Part shown: positions 11,679-24,600 of the stretch, one piece after another | Layout: each line of letters opens with the position of its first letter | Position numbering within the stretch: the first letter of the stretch is position 1 | NCBI GenBank assembly: GCA_026545765.1 | Contig: CM048839.1 | Span: 3,534,001 to 3,598,000 of the forward strand | Reading direction: 5' to 3' | Source: Plantago major | Taxonomy: Eukaryota > Streptophyta > Magnoliopsida > Lamiales > Plantaginaceae | DNA: 64,000 nucleotides | The notes under the pieces: model-generated | The model's database searches: none | What the model was told of the DNA's origin: nothing | The model's input: the letters and a program-made list of their open reading frames with translations, nothing else | Program-made: the position numbers and the translations under genes

Positions 11679-13133
11679 TTGCTCAACCGGCGGCTGCTCT
11701 TCACGCGACAAATGTGTAGGCGGTGGTGATGGAGGATTTTGGGGCAAGGCCACTGGTGATGTAGGATTTCGGGGTGACGGTGGTGGTGGTGGTGGTGTTA
11801 TGGGAGGGTCGAGAGGCACATAATTCAAAATCGGGGGTACTATAAGTGGCAAATCAAGTGTAGATGTTGTTAATGATGGAGAAGACGGTGTAGAGGATTG
11901 AACTTTGGCATAAGGGAAATGTGTTTCATCAAACACGACGTGCCGAGATATATATATTCGACCACTGGTAATATCCAAGCACCGATAGCCTCGGTGAGTC
12001 GAGCTATAGCCTAAAAAGAGACACTCTTTAGATCGAAACGAAAGCTTATGAGTATTATAAGGACGCAAATGTGGCCAACAGGAGCACCCGAAAGTCCGGA
12101 GAATAGAGTAATCTGGTGCTTTATTGAATAATTTTTGGTAAGGGGATGAAAAATCGAGGACAGAAGTGGGAAGTCGGTTAATAACAAAACAAGCTGTGGC
12201 AAATGCATCATCCCAAAATTTAAGGGGTAAGGATGCATGAGCAAGAAGAGCAAGTCCAGTTTCAACAACATGACGATGCTTGCGCTCGATTAAGCCATTT
12301 TGCTCATGTGTGTATGGACATGTAATACGGTGAATTATGCCCGTGGTTTGGAAATAGGTACTTAAAGGACGAAATTCTCCACCCCAATCAGTTTGAATGG
12401 ATTTAATTTTGGTTTCAAAAAGTTGTTCGACTTGCAGCTGGAATGATTTAAAAGCATGTTGTACATCAGATTTTTGCACAAGTGGTATAATCCATGTAAA
12501 GCGACTGAAATGATCAACAATGCTAAGAAAATAATGAAAACCGCCAAGGGACAAAGTAGAGGCAGGGCCCCAAACATCCATAAATAACAATTCCAAAGGT
12601 TTCAAACTGACAGAAGAAGATAAATGAAAAGGTAATTGATGACTCTTTGCGGTCTAACAACTATGACATATAGCGTCGACTTTCTTATTAGACACGGGAA
12701 AAGAAAATCTAGAGGTAATTAATTGAGTGGTACGATAAGCAGCATGGCCAAGGCGAGAGTGCCAAGTAGAGAGAGGAGCACGGACGGTAGTGAGAGCTTG
12801 AGGAGAAGTGTGATGGTGTGGAGTGGCGGAAAAGGCATAGAGACCATCTTTACACTTGCCGCGATGAAGTAACTTCCCCGTTGCTTCGTCCTTTACACAA
12901 AAGTAGTCAGCGTGAAATTCAAGATATACATTGTTATCACGTGAAAATTGACTAACTGATAATAGATTCTTGCATATAGAAGGAACATGTAAGACATTAT
13001 GTAAGCGGAACGAAGCATTAGGAGTAACAAGGGTAGAGGTACCAGTATGTTGAATTGGTAAACCTGCACCATTACCAACTTGTATGCTATCAGCCCCTGA
13101 ATAAGTCTCAGCACCAAGATTCAAGTTTTGCAA
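11679..13133 (-). pseudogene. copia GAG-pre-integrase and integrase
   Basis: The pre-integrase block (12654-13133) has the HSRLGHAA motif and ends at CHSC followed by an in-frame TAG. The integrase core (about 11960-12605) shows the three acidic residues in context: FMDVWGP, TDWGGEF and NGLIERKH. A proline-rich linker follows (about 11700-11850). The ORF is closed by the inserted CACTA terminus. The integrase part itself is open over about 300 codons, so this copy is not ancient. Confidence 0.85.
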
Positions 13134-13134
13134 G

Positions 13135-14198
13135 TCATAAGATGATGTGTAGCGCCAGTGTCATGGTACCATCCTTGATCCATAGAAGAAGGAGCAGATG
13201 CGGTGAATGCAACAGGAGCTCGCTGATGGGAGTACTGAGACGCCCCCTGGAAAGTATGATCGAAGCGAACGGGACCATGTAGAGCGCATGCCTGGCAATC
13301 AGGATGACTAGTAACTTGGGTGGTGTTGTGATCATATGATTGCCCACGCCCTTTACTGCGGCCACGACCACGATATTGGCCACCACGTCCACGGTTATAG
13401 TTATTAGAGCCTCCACGAAAGCATTAGATTGTCGGCGAGATGCCATATTAGCTGAGGGGGATGAGAGGTCCAAAGGCTGCTGGTGCTGCTCCAATTTAGA
13501 CTCGTGGAGCAATAAGTGAGCATATATCTGATCCAACGGCATAGGATCAATGCGAGTCGTGATGGAAGTAACGAGCGATCGTAAGAAGAGTCCAAGCCAG
13601 CCAATAGAAAGCTCACGGAGTCGGAGTCTTTCAGGGGTTCACCGATGGCAGCAAGAGTATCAGTGAGACGCTTAAATTTGCAATAATAATCATCAATGGA
13701 TTGGCTACCTTTGCGAAGAGAGGACAATTGAAATTTGATCTGAACAACTTTGGCACGAGAGTGAGAAGCAAAAAGTTGTTCAAGGGCTGTCCATACAGCA
13801 TGAGAAGTAGATAGGCCAACAACATGACCAAGCACTCATGGAGTTAAAGAGGCAACAAGAACTGAGAGTATTTGCTGATCTAATTGAATCCAGATGGCGT
13901 ACTCCGGGTTTGACACGTCTGCACCACCCTCCACAGGTAGCATAGGAGGTGGGCACTTATTTGTCCCATCGACAAAACCATAAAGATTTTGGCCTTTGAG
14001 GTAAGGGACAATCAAGGTTTTCCAATTAAGGTAGTTATCTGTGTTGAGTTTGTGGGCTGTGAGATGGGATGAATTGTTTAGAGTGGGTGGTATTTGGTGT
14101 GAGGAGGTGACCGATGTCAGGAGTGTGGCGGAGGCGAAAACGCTGGCGGCCAGGGAGGGAGCCGAAGATGAGGCAGAGGAGGAGTTTGTCAAGGCCAT
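13135..14198 (-). pseudogene. copia gag and protease, broken
   Basis: The likely start is the ATG at 14198 (MALTNSSSASS). The first part has the HKLNTDNYLNWK and LYGFVDGT motifs of copia gag (UBN2-like). A TGA at about 13836-13838 interrupts the frame, and homology continues directly after it (LGHVVGLSTSHAVW). A frameshift near 13570 moves homology to another frame (MPLDQIYAHLLLHESKLE), and another precedes the protease active site, seen as WYHDTGATHHL near 13150-13175. The product cannot be made as one polyprotein. Confidence 0.8.
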
Positions 14199-14242
14199 AG
14201 GATCTGTATTAGAGACGTATGTCTTCGGCGATTGATACCATA

Positions 14243-14418
14243 TGAAAGTATAATTCTCCCTCAAGTATATTGTTCCATTCACGTCATTATTTATAATGTA
14301 CATACAAGATACTAGATAAGCTATACAGGCTATAATCTTATCACTATAGCTAAACAATCTGAGAGATGATCATTTGTCACGATCTGGAGTTATCTCCTCA
14401 ATAATCTGGATTATGACA
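14243..14418 (-). repeat. Probable 5' LTR of the copia element
   Basis: The minus-strand segment begins TGTCATAATCC and ends CTTTCA, giving TG...CA ends and a length of 176 bp. It is followed on the minus strand by TATGGTATCAATCGCC; TGGTATCA is the start of the usual copia primer-binding site for initiator tRNA-Met, here degraded after eight bases. The partner LTR lies outside the window, so the boundary at 14418 is an inference. Confidence 0.6.
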
Positions 14419-16015
14419 ATATCTTTTAGAACTAAAACTTCATTTCACAGGCATCAATGCAGCAATTACAAAATATCTGGGTTGAAAACTGGAAGAACAT
14501 AAAAGCCCCAACAATCGGGTTCAAAATTCTTAGCTAACAAATGAGTCAATCTATTACTACCATCTATACGAACAAAAATAAAAGAAATTGAATCAAACCA
14601 AGCGCAACAAACTCCACGTGTATTGAAAACTCATTCCTCTAAATCGATGGATTTACTGGAGTCAGAGCCGCGGTGATAGCCGGATCTTGGGCGGCGTCTT
14701 GGGTGAAACAAATTCAGAGCCGGAGAAGAGAAGAAGATAAGGGAGTAGCACATTTGGAGACCCGAACAGATCTGTGCCCCGATGATATAGAGATCTTGCG
14801 ACTTGGGGTCGTAGTTAGTTCGAGAATGACTAATCCCGGTGATATAGAGATGAACCAAAAAAAAATTTCTCTTGATTTCTCCAGGAGAAAGATGAAGATC
14901 GCAGCTTACCGCAATCAGCCGTCAGGTGAGTGGCGTTGCCTCTCCCGACGGGACACAAGTCAGTCAGCCACTTGTCCTCTTCTTACTGGCCTATTTTTTT
15001 TTTAATTTTCAAATTCTTTTTTAGTTTAAAACAGTTATAACTTTCAAAATAAAAATGTAAAAAATAAATAAAAATCACCAACGGCTTTATTTTTTTGATA
15101 TCTATAAAATGAGACCAGTCTTGACTATGTTTGGATCATCCCATCTCCAACTCCTATTTCTCCCTTAATTAAACTTAAAACACTCTCTTCACTCCAAAAC
15201 ACCACCTCCACTCCAATTTTATTAATTTTAACTTCTAAATACTCTTATAATATATTAAATATCTTTTTTAAATTTTTTTTTTTTTTTTTTTGAATTTCAT
15301 GACGGCTCCGTGACGCGTCACCCAATGCATCAAAATCTCATCACGGATCCCGTCACCGGCCGTCACCAGCCGGTGACGCGTCACGGAGCCGTCACCAATA
15401 CGGGTAGTCTTAAGGGAGGGAGAGAGGGAGGGAGAGAGAGAGAGAGGAATCTGTGTCTATCGCTAGTATAAACTACCGATATTTTCTCCAGTCTTTGTTG
15501 CGCGCTTCCTACATTTTCTCCACGCGCAGGTACACGCGCTAGTTTAGACTTGTATATACTTTAATTATGAGAAGTTAAATGTCGAAGTTTGTAGCCAAGT
15601 ACAATAGTTTATCGGTATAGTACTTTTTCCTTTTTGGACATAAGATTACGAATACCTATGCATAATTTTGACAAATAAATGTTTAGGAAGGTATAACTTC
15701 AACCAACTTACAATCTGGTTATGAATTTGCCACATGGTACATTATTATGACAAAGTTATAAGTATGAGAAATCCATAATGCATATGTTAGATGTGCGTGT
15801 ATTATAAATTTTGAACCGTTTACACTAAAAGGGATAACTGGTTTCCCTAGGGTGGAGCGACCAACATGGTCACTCAAATTTCAGCTCGATTTAACAAAAA
15901 CAAGGTAATAAACTAGTTAGTAGTAGTTTATTATGTAGTTAATAATCTAGATGATTTTTATGGAGTTGGTTGACAAATTAATTAGCTAATAAATGAAACT
16001 GGTTGATGTGCTATA
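14419..16015. other. Gene-free stretch with one GC-rich hairpin
   Basis: I see no supported gene. ORFs at 14631-15005 lack recognisable motifs. A poly-T tract, a GC-rich hairpin (15301-15393) and a GGGA/GA microsatellite (about 15412-15448) are the notable features. Confidence 0.5.
15301..15393. repeat. GC-rich inverted repeat
   Basis: A perfect 22-bp arm at 15301-15322 pairs with 15372-15393 around a 49-base loop. The arm contains the self-complementary GACGCGTC. The surrounding DNA is strongly AT-rich, so this 90-bp block stands out. It could be the core of a miniature transposon, but I found no clear terminal repeats or TSD. Confidence 0.7.
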
Positions 16016-16024
16016 TATAGTATA

Positions 16025-17030
16025 GGGCAAATTGCATATGGACCCCTGTTAAATTTCGTAATTACATATAGGTACCCGTTAGTGTAATAATAACATGTGA
16101 GTCCAGTTAAATAAAAATTAATTACATATAAGTCCACGAATTTGACTTTTGGCGATTTAAAAGCTGGAGAGTCCATTTTTGTCCCTGTTCAATTATCAGC
16201 TTTTAGAAATTGCCAAACAGCCTTAACTTATCGCTATCACGTGCATGGCACATGTGGACTTCTATGTAATTAAACCTGAACTTCTATATGCTTACATGTA
16301 ATTGAATTATGACCGTTATTTTAAAAAAAAAACTGGTCGTTTGGAAGTTAATTGCAGGCTATTTATACACCAAAACTTGCCATTTTATCATTTTATTTCA
16401 AAAAATTTCACTATAAGTATATACATGTTAATATATATTACGTTGGCCGAGTGTCGAGCACTATGTAGTACATTTTATATATAAATATTGTTTCTAAAAA
16501 TCATTTTGTACAATAGCTTTTTCATGTATTTTGTTAAACAAATGTACCTATTAGCATTTGAAAATCCTATTAGTATAGCATGTACTTAATTAAATAACAA
16601 TAATAAAATAAATATTCTTTTATTGATCGAGCTTCATTATGGAATGCCGAGTCTTGGAAGCTCGATCTTTTTTTTTTTATTGAGCTTTCGCCATGGAAGC
16701 TCCGATCTTCCATGGCGGAAGCTCAATAAAAATTAAAACAGATCAAGCTTCCACCGAGTCTGACAAAGGATTTTGGTGGTGTGCAGTGTTGGTGGTGGGG
16801 AAGAAGATGGTGGGTGGTGGTGGGAATTGGGGAAGGAGAGTTAAAATTTTAATAATTAAATTTTTTGAAGAAATTAATAGTTTAATAGTTTAAAATAACT
16901 AATGCATGTTTGGTTTGTTTATAATCTTAAGTTGATCAACCAAAAAATAACTTTTTGGACCTATATGTAATTGTTCCAATTAACGGCGATTCGAAATGAG
17001 AACCACTAAAAGGTAGAATGTAATTTCCCC
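16025..17030. mobile_element. Mutator-type MITE, 9-bp TSD TATAGTATA
   Basis: The left end GGGCAAATTGCAT and the right end ATGTAATTTCCCC form imperfect terminal inverted repeats (11 of 13). The nine bases before (16016-16024) and after (17031-17039) are both TATAGTATA, a size typical of Mutator-like elements. The TSD is low in complexity, which lowers confidence. Inside, about 16680-16727 forms a long hairpin around CGCCATGGAAG. No transposase is encoded. Confidence 0.65.
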
Positions 17031-17039
17031 TATAGTATA

Positions 17040-18687
17040 GTATATATATAGTATGTAAAAACAAAATATCTATCTTAATTTTTTTATAATACCTAAAGTT
17101 TATTAGATCAATTAGTTTATAATCTACCAGCTAGTTGATCGTTTATATGTAAGGTACACAAAAATTAGTTGATTGAACTGATAAGTTAGTATTAAACGCA
17201 GTCTGCTTCATTGAAAGAAGTTTTACAATTGGTTGGTTAGGAGTAAACCTGATTTTTCAAAATACTTTACCAATTAATAATTTTCGCATTTCAACATAGT
17301 TTTTACTCTATTATTCTTGAAATTTCATATACAGTGCTTCCTTAATTTTGATGAATTTATTTTTGCAGTACATGAGAACAAACATTTTCGTTAACTTCGA
17401 AAGTAGAAACTACTAACAACAAGAAGCCGGGACCCATGACCAGGATCAATGAACAGCACTCAGCGTACAACAAAATATGCTATAGGTACGAATCAGTCAT
17501 TTTATTCAAAAGGTAGGTGGAAATATATCTATTTTCACGTGAAATGAAATCTTGTTCTTTCCAGTAAAAGAAAGTTCATTATTTACTTTGTACTACTAAC
17601 ATTTTTACTGTTACTGTGTTTCATTTCATCGGTGCCACTTCACTGCTTCTCCAAACGCGTACGTGTATTTACTGTACTGATCAGAATCTGTTGAATTCTC
17701 AGGTACATCACATTAAATTTCACTCAGGAATTTTTGGAAACTTTCATAGTACTTCATCATAAATTCTAATCCTCTTTTGAGTTGTACCCGTTTTGTAAAA
17801 GTAACTTTGACGTCAAATAGATTTTATATTAGGGGGGCTAAGATCACTGGAGTTCGAGTTTCTCGATGGTCGGCTCGACTCGATTTGTTTGATAGGGTGT
17901 TCGAGCCGAATCCAATTTATTTATTATGATTCAGGGTTGAAAATTAAACTTGTTCGCTCAGCTGTCGGCTCAGTTAGTTTAACAACATTACATGCAACTT
18001 TTATATATATGGATTCTACATGTTTGTGTATAGTGTTTATACGTATGTAAAGAAACTTATATCACATGGTTATATTAACTTGTAATTGATGAGATCCCCA
18101 CACTAATTTGTCCTTAATGGCCTATTAGTTAGTAAATTAGTGTAGCATTTGTTGATGGTTACCGTTTTCTTGTTGAGAATCAAGATGTGTTTAATCATGT
18201 AGAGAGTTATTAAGAACTAAATCCGTTTAACTAAAATCAGTTCAATTTTTCTTCAACTCAGAGTTTTAATTATATATCAAACGCTCTCCTATTCTTCTTT
18301 CCATGTTTACATTTTTGTGTAGAAGATTGCCCGTGAATATTAAAAGAGTTATTTTACAACTTGTCAGTTTACTAATTTATCGAAGAGAAGAAAACAAGAG
18401 GGAGGAAAAGCCCATGCTGAATTCGGGCGTGTGACGTACGTCTAGCGTAACTCTTATCTCACATGGTAGGAAACATAACAAAATATTACTTTGTCGTTGT
18501 CCAATCTTTTGGTGGGATGTAAACGTCGTTTAGTAGTTTTACTTGAAATATCGTGTATACTCGTATGATTATAATGTTTGGACTGTAATGGTAGAAACGC
18601 TCCAAGTGTAGAATTGAAATTAGAGCGATGATTCTGAGAAAGTTAACGTTGGGGTAACATCAAACAAACACAACCATTAAACCATAC
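17040..18687. other. Gene-free AT-rich DNA
   Basis: No reading frame with recognisable protein motifs, RNA gene or bounded transposon could be supported here. Short low-complexity stretches only. Confidence 0.4.
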
Positions 18688-19000
18688 TGTTAGAACATCC
18701 CACATCACTTGTGAATAGATCATGCAAATAATATATAAGGTGGATAACCTCCTCCCTTTAATAAGGACTTTTAAGGGGATTATGGCCCAACTTAATAAAA
18801 TGGTATCAGAGTTGCAAAGTAGGTCCAAGTTGATGATGGGTCAAATTGACGATAATTTTATTGCCCAAAGAGCTTATTATGATTCCACGCGTAGCCAACT
18901 AATCATGGCGCTTTTCATGAAAACATCCCACATCACTATAAAATGAATAACCTTTTCCTATTAACAAAGAATTTTAAGGGGATCTTGTCCCATCTTAACA
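18688..19000 (+). mobile_element. TRIM (miniature LTR retrotransposon), decayed single copy
   Basis: An LTR-like segment starts TGTTAGAACATCCCACATCAC at 18688. It is followed near 18801 by TGGTATCAGAG, a primer-binding site for initiator tRNA-Met. A short non-coding interior (AAGTTGATGATGGGT, GATTCCACGCGTAG) leads to a second, more diverged LTR from about 18918. The whole is about 310 bp and matches the array at 56369-56947. No protein is encoded; the ORF that crosses it is spurious. Confidence 0.8.
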
Positions 19001-21432
19001 CATACATCTTGAAATCAAACCTTCGACACTGACACTTTTTGTCCGCATGAAGGTTAGGCTAGAACAATACCTAGGTACATGTCGCACAAACGATCCAAAT
19101 ACCTTCTATCAAATACATGGGTATATATAAAAAATGAATTTTGAAACTAGTAAGTTATAGTATTACAAATAAATTCTTTCATTAGCTTACCACAAATCAA
19201 AATTTTAAAATGAGTACACTAGTTAAAATAGGACGATAGGTACAATTTTCCCTAATCGTGTATATATTCACTCTAAGTAAGAGACGGTTTATGGATAACT
19301 TATCTAGAGACAGTCTATGTTATTCATAAAATCATCCATATTATTAATCATAACGTCTATGTTGTTAACTAAATAAGTCTTATTGTAATATAAAAAACCA
19401 CCAATGTTGAAAACATAGGTGTTTTGATTAATAACATCGATGATTTTCTTAACAATATAGGTCCGTATCTAAATAAATTATTTAGAAAACGTCTCTTATG
19501 AAATTAATCCTATATTTATTAGTAATAATTTATGTAATAATAAGAACTGATCTCTCTAATTAATGTCACTTTGTGAATGGTGGATTCTATACTTTAATTA
19601 GCTCATTGATATTAATTATAGTCAATTAGAAATACATTTAATTTACAGTTGGAAAATGGAAAATTCCTGAAATCAGTCTGGTTGCGAAATAATACAGCCG
19701 AGTAAAGCCATGAAAATACCATTTCAATAATCCTCCATATTTAAATATCCATTGTTGGTTAGGGAATAAATCACAGTTATAACATTACTAATCGTGCTTA
19801 TTGAAGGGGATTGACAATAAATGCACTTGGAGAGGACAGCTGTAATTTAATTAGGTTTCTAATCTCACGTGACTTGCAACATCCCACAATCTTTTCCTTT
19901 TCAAAAAAGTGGAATAGAAATGTAATGGTCAATCTCTTTAGGCCTATCCTAATAATCCATTTGCAAATTGCAAAGTAGAATTTCACTAATTTGATCCACA
20001 TTCAATGTTAGGTTACTTTCTTTTATCGTCAGTGTCTATAAGATTATGTTATTTTCAACTTAAAACTCATTCAGTTTAGTTCCATTCAATTCAGTTCAGT
20101 TCTGCTTAGTTATATTTTATACTACAATTCAGTTCAGTAAATTTCAGTTGAAAAGAATATAGCCTAATACATATTCACATTCAAACAAATGGAAATGTAT
20201 AGTAAGTGAATTTGAGCCTTTTGTTATTTGGGAATAGGAAAAAATATGTACTTAAAATTGATTAATTTTTTAGGTTTTGTTGAGTAAATCGAGTCGATGT
20301 GAATTTCCGAACAATCTGATTATAGTATCTATGCGTATTTATTTCTTCGTAAATTTACAAGTGTTCGGGGCAACTTTTTTCTTAACGCATTAAGATTAAT
20401 TATGGAATTTGGATGCTATGTTTCGTATGATTCGATGTGAATTTTGTTTAGATTACTAATGTGACCACTGATGGTGTAGCTACGTTTATAGCATGCCGGA
20501 AATAGTAGCTCTAATGAACAAAGATCATTAATGTAATTTGGATTATAATCGTCTTTCAAGACGTTTCTTTATGCAATTGGAAATTGATTCTTTAATTTAG
20601 TGATGATATTCACCGCGTCTCATTCAATGTGGATTTTGTCGAATAAGTATTAGATTTCTTATTTAGAGTGGGTATTTGTGTAATCTTATTTATTTGGATA
20701 CTATTTGATGAATAATTATGGGAGTAGTATTCCTTATAATTGAATATAAATCGTTTGTTGAAATTCAGCCTATAATTGTTTTGGAAAGATACTTAACAAA
20801 TTCCAAGTAAACTAATTCAATTATTAGTATGTTATTCTAGGTACTGTCATTATATGATTATGAAAACGCAAAGTATCAAATTGAGTATTCATTACATAAT
20901 TTACGAGGTTCTGTCAAAGTTCCACATGATGCATGAATCTACTTAATACGGAAGCATTTTTTTGAAAACGAACGGTTCTTTTCGTGCGATTATACAATAT
21001 CATTCGTGTAATTTGAAGTAGGTCGAATGCAAAGGTCCGATTTGTGTAATTCGAATAAAAAAGTGCGTACATTATATTATTATAGAAATATAGAGGAAAG
21101 GGCAATAATATTGAAGGAAAGAAGGAGAAAGGAAAGGGATAGAGTAGTAGAGCAAAGCAAACACAAGGAAAAATAAATAGGTGTAGATAATAAATGATCC
21201 ACGTGGCAGTAAGAGGGGTTATTCTAATGGTGAAAGTGACGGTTGTGCCATGTAAGCACCGGTTAATCGTGGGCCTTGGATGAGAATATGATCCGACGGT
21301 TGATATTGCGTTTTGACGTGGGCGAGAAATCCATGCCGTCCATCTCGGCTCTGGAGTAGGTTTCGCGTGAAGAGTAGAATATAACATCAAACGTGAACAG
21401 ATTTGTAGATGAGACTTTAGCAGGCTACAAAA
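19001..21432. other. Gene-free AT-rich DNA upstream of the TIC-like gene
   Basis: No gene is supported. A possible MITE with GTCTCTTA/TAAGAGAC inverted ends lies at about 19278-19498 without a confirmed TSD. The last several hundred bases before 21440 probably hold the promoter of the TIC-like gene. Confidence 0.4.
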
Positions 21433-21497
21433 AGTGAAGCACACACACTGTTAGAGAGAGAAACAAAACAAATAAACTAGAGAGAGAGAGAGAAAGT
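21433..21497 (+). repeat. GA-rich microsatellite, likely 5' leader of the TIC-like gene
   Basis: Two runs of (AG)n flank a short A-rich stretch about 170-230 bases before the start codon. GA/CT tracts are common in plant core promoters and leaders; the assignment to the leader is inferred from position. Confidence 0.5.
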
Positions 21498-21666
21498 TGA
21501 AGAAGAACAACACCACAATACTGTTTCTTTGTTTTCCTTTTCATTTCATTTCAGAGAATTCTCCAACGGATTCAGTTTTCATTTCTGTGAATCTTTCTGA
21601 TTGCACCTGAGCTGATTCTGAATCGGGAAAGAATGGTCAATTGTGGAGTTTGATTGGGAGGAGGAG

Positions 21667-24600
21667 ATGGAGAGGACCGGTGGTGATATGAGGAGAGCTG
21701 GATTCAGTGGTTTGCAGAGGAGACGAGCTGGTTTCAGAGATTCACGAGGTAAGGAATTCGTGGTTTTTGGGTTTTCTTTTGTGTGTGAATTGGTGCTTTC
21801 TGAATTGGTGTTTTGTGTGTGAATTGGTGTTTTGGGAATTGATTGAGTTTTTTTTTTTGGTTTTGGCAGAAGAGGATGGGAGCAGGCAGATGGAATTGCA
21901 GGAAATGGTGAGGGTGAGAGATCGAGAGATGTTCCAGAAGAAGGATCGAGATCGACAGTTTTCCAAGAGGAGGAGGGTGGAGAGACAGACGACGAGGAAC
22001 GAGAGTTACAGAGAGCTCGAGAGTTCGGATTCCAGTGATGAAGACTCCGATGAAGAAGAAGAAGGCCACCACCAGCCGATGAAGATTCATCAGCAGAATC
22101 GGATGAATCCACCGCCGGCGCCTACTTCAGCTCGGTCGAATCATCGGAGGAGTCTCCGTACACTCCGGTCGACTCCGGTGACTCGACCCGCCGTCGATGA
22201 ATTGATTGGCGTTCCAATTCCCCGAAGAGCTCGCTCCAGTGAGTTTCTGTTCCGATCTATCTCACTGATTTCCGATTTTTTGAATTTTCTGGATTTTTAC
22301 TGATTTTTGTCATTTTCATTGATTTTCCGGCGAGAAGGCTCGTTTAAGAGGGTGCACGAGCACTGGAGTTCCGGAAGTGGAGGATTGGGAGAAGAGCTAA
22401 ATCGCCGGAAATTTTCGGCGTCGCCGGCGACCGGAAGTCCGATTGGTGGCGGAGGCTCATCGCCGTCTTCTTCCGGTGGCTCATCGATGAAGAAGAAGAG
22501 GGTAAGATGAGATTTATGCTTTTTCCTCTTTTTGTCATTTCATTGATTGGTGATAATTGATAGTATTTGTTTGATGACGTCAGATTCGGTGACTGGTTTT
22601 TTTTTTCCTTTTATTTTCTTTTTCTGCAGAAATCCATTTCGAAGTTAGCTGTTCCTGATGACATTGAATTCGAGGTTGCTGAAGCTCTTTTCGATCTGAT
22701 GAAGCAATCACAGTCTTCCAAAAATGTCGATGATGATGATGGAGGTGAGTGAGTTAGTAGTTGTTAATTGTTTTTTATTTCTTTCTTTAATGGATTGAAT
22801 TTGAATTAGTCTTTGCTGAAATTGTTTTTTATTGTTATTTTTTGAAGATTTCTTCTTTTGGTATTTTTTTTTTTTTTTTTTTTTAAATTTTGAAATGGTG
22901 TGAATTTGGTGAGATGCAGAGGGAAAAAGGTTGAAGAAGGCTGATGGTGTTAGGCAAGATGAGAATGGTGGATTTTCAGCTCAAATTGAGCAGTCAATTG
23001 AAGAGTCCAAGAAAGAAGAAAATGGCGAAAAAGAGAAGGAAATGGTGGATGAACAAGTTGAAGATGAGAAATCCGTGTCTGCAAAAGAAAGTGAATCGCC
23101 ATCATCATCATGTGTTAAAGTAAATGCTTGTAAAATTCAGGATCCGACAGTGACAAAAACGTGAGCATCTCCTAATTTTCATACCCCTTTTCACACTTTA
23201 CCTTTTATAAAAAGATGGAAACATTATTTTAATCCGTCATTTCATCGATTCTTCTTCTTCATATGGTGGGTTTGCAGGAATGATGGAACAGTTTCCGTTG
23301 AGAACAAGAAAGATGGAAGCAAAGGCAAGTTGGATATTGATCTGATGGTGAGTCTTTTGGTTTTTCAGCTTTTCAGTTTTTCACTCAGCTTCTGATTTGT
23401 GTGTTTGAAGAAGAATATTTGAGAGTCAACTGGGTTTTGCAGGCTCCACCGATTTCGGCATCATCGCGTGGGAAGGATCTTGTAGTCGATACAACGTCGA
23501 ATCCTATGGCTATGGTTATGAGTCAGGAAGCTGAGAAGGTATGTTGAACTTTTTCACCTGCTCCTTTCCTTTTGTTTCAATGGTTTCGGAACTCGGAGTT
23601 TGAGTGGGAGCACGCTTTATTCTGTGTTGCAGGAGCGTGGAACTGTTCAAAAGGAGGTCTCGCCTGCTTCCGTTCTACCGCTGGTGGAAACAAATGGAAC
23701 TACAAGTGGTAGTAAGTTGCTGAGCCTTGACCTGGAGAATAATGCCAGTGGTGTGTCTACAAGCAACGGAAATAAAAAACTGCAGACAAATATATGTAAA
23801 GCCTCTTCCTTAGTAGTTAGTACTACTACTATTTTCTAATCTCAGATTTTTTTGTTTGGACTCGTATGGATTTGGGGATTTGGTTATAATCATTTCCTTT
23901 AAGCTGAATCTTGCATTAATTGTTCTGCTCTTGTGGGTTCCGGGATTTGATTATGTAACATCTCTTCGGCTGAACTTTTGCAATTTGGATTTTCTCTTGC
24001 AGTGCAAAATCCCTTTGCGCCTTTTACAACAATACCTATGAATGTGTGGCCTGGTGTTCTTCCCCACCCAGGGTGCGTATGACGACAAGTTCACTTATTC
24101 TTTCATTTGAGTTTAATTGATGCTGCATGTTGTTCAATGAGCTTTTTTATATACAGATATATGGCGCCTCTACAAGCAGTTCTTCCTGTCGATGGAAGTA
24201 CCAGGCCTTCACCGGCTGTCGTGCAGGTAAGATTTCAAACAGATTCACGAACTTTGTTCATTTATAATGTTACGTGCAAAACCAACGAAGAACATCGGAT
24301 CTTTTTGCAGACACCTCAATTCCAATTCTCTCAGCCTCGTCGAAAGAGATGTGCAACACATCAATATCTTGCAGTCAATATTCAATCTCATCAGCAACTC
24401 GTCAACAAGTCTTTCACGTCCGGGTTTTCTGGCTCTACCACCAATTTATATGGAATGAAGCAGTTGAATCTGCATTCCAAGTCACAACCTGAAAACCTGT
24501 TTTCTGGAGATGGAGGGCCAAAGGTGACAGCCATGTCAGGAGTTAATGGAAAAGATAAAAGCTCTGATGTTGCCAAATCACTGAACACACCGATGAGCAA

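Larger units (their letters stand above)
11679..14418 (-). mobile_element. Ty1-copia retrotransposon, 5' part, disrupted by CACTA A
   Basis: On the minus strand the order is LTR (14243-14418), primer-binding-like site, gag, protease, GAG-pre-integrase and integrase, which is the copia order. The reading stops at 11679 where CACTA A is inserted in the proline-rich linker after integrase, so reverse transcriptase and RNase H should lie left of the window. The ORF for integrase runs a few codons into the CACTA terminus. Gag, protease and pre-integrase parts carry frameshifts and in-frame stops. Confidence 0.88.

Noticed and set aside
18722..18946. 74-aa ORF on the plus strand
   Set aside because: It spans the primer site and interior of a TRIM, which encodes nothing.
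21579..22112. Minus-strand Ser/Pro-rich ORFs
   Set aside because: They are the complement of TIC-like exons 1 and 2.
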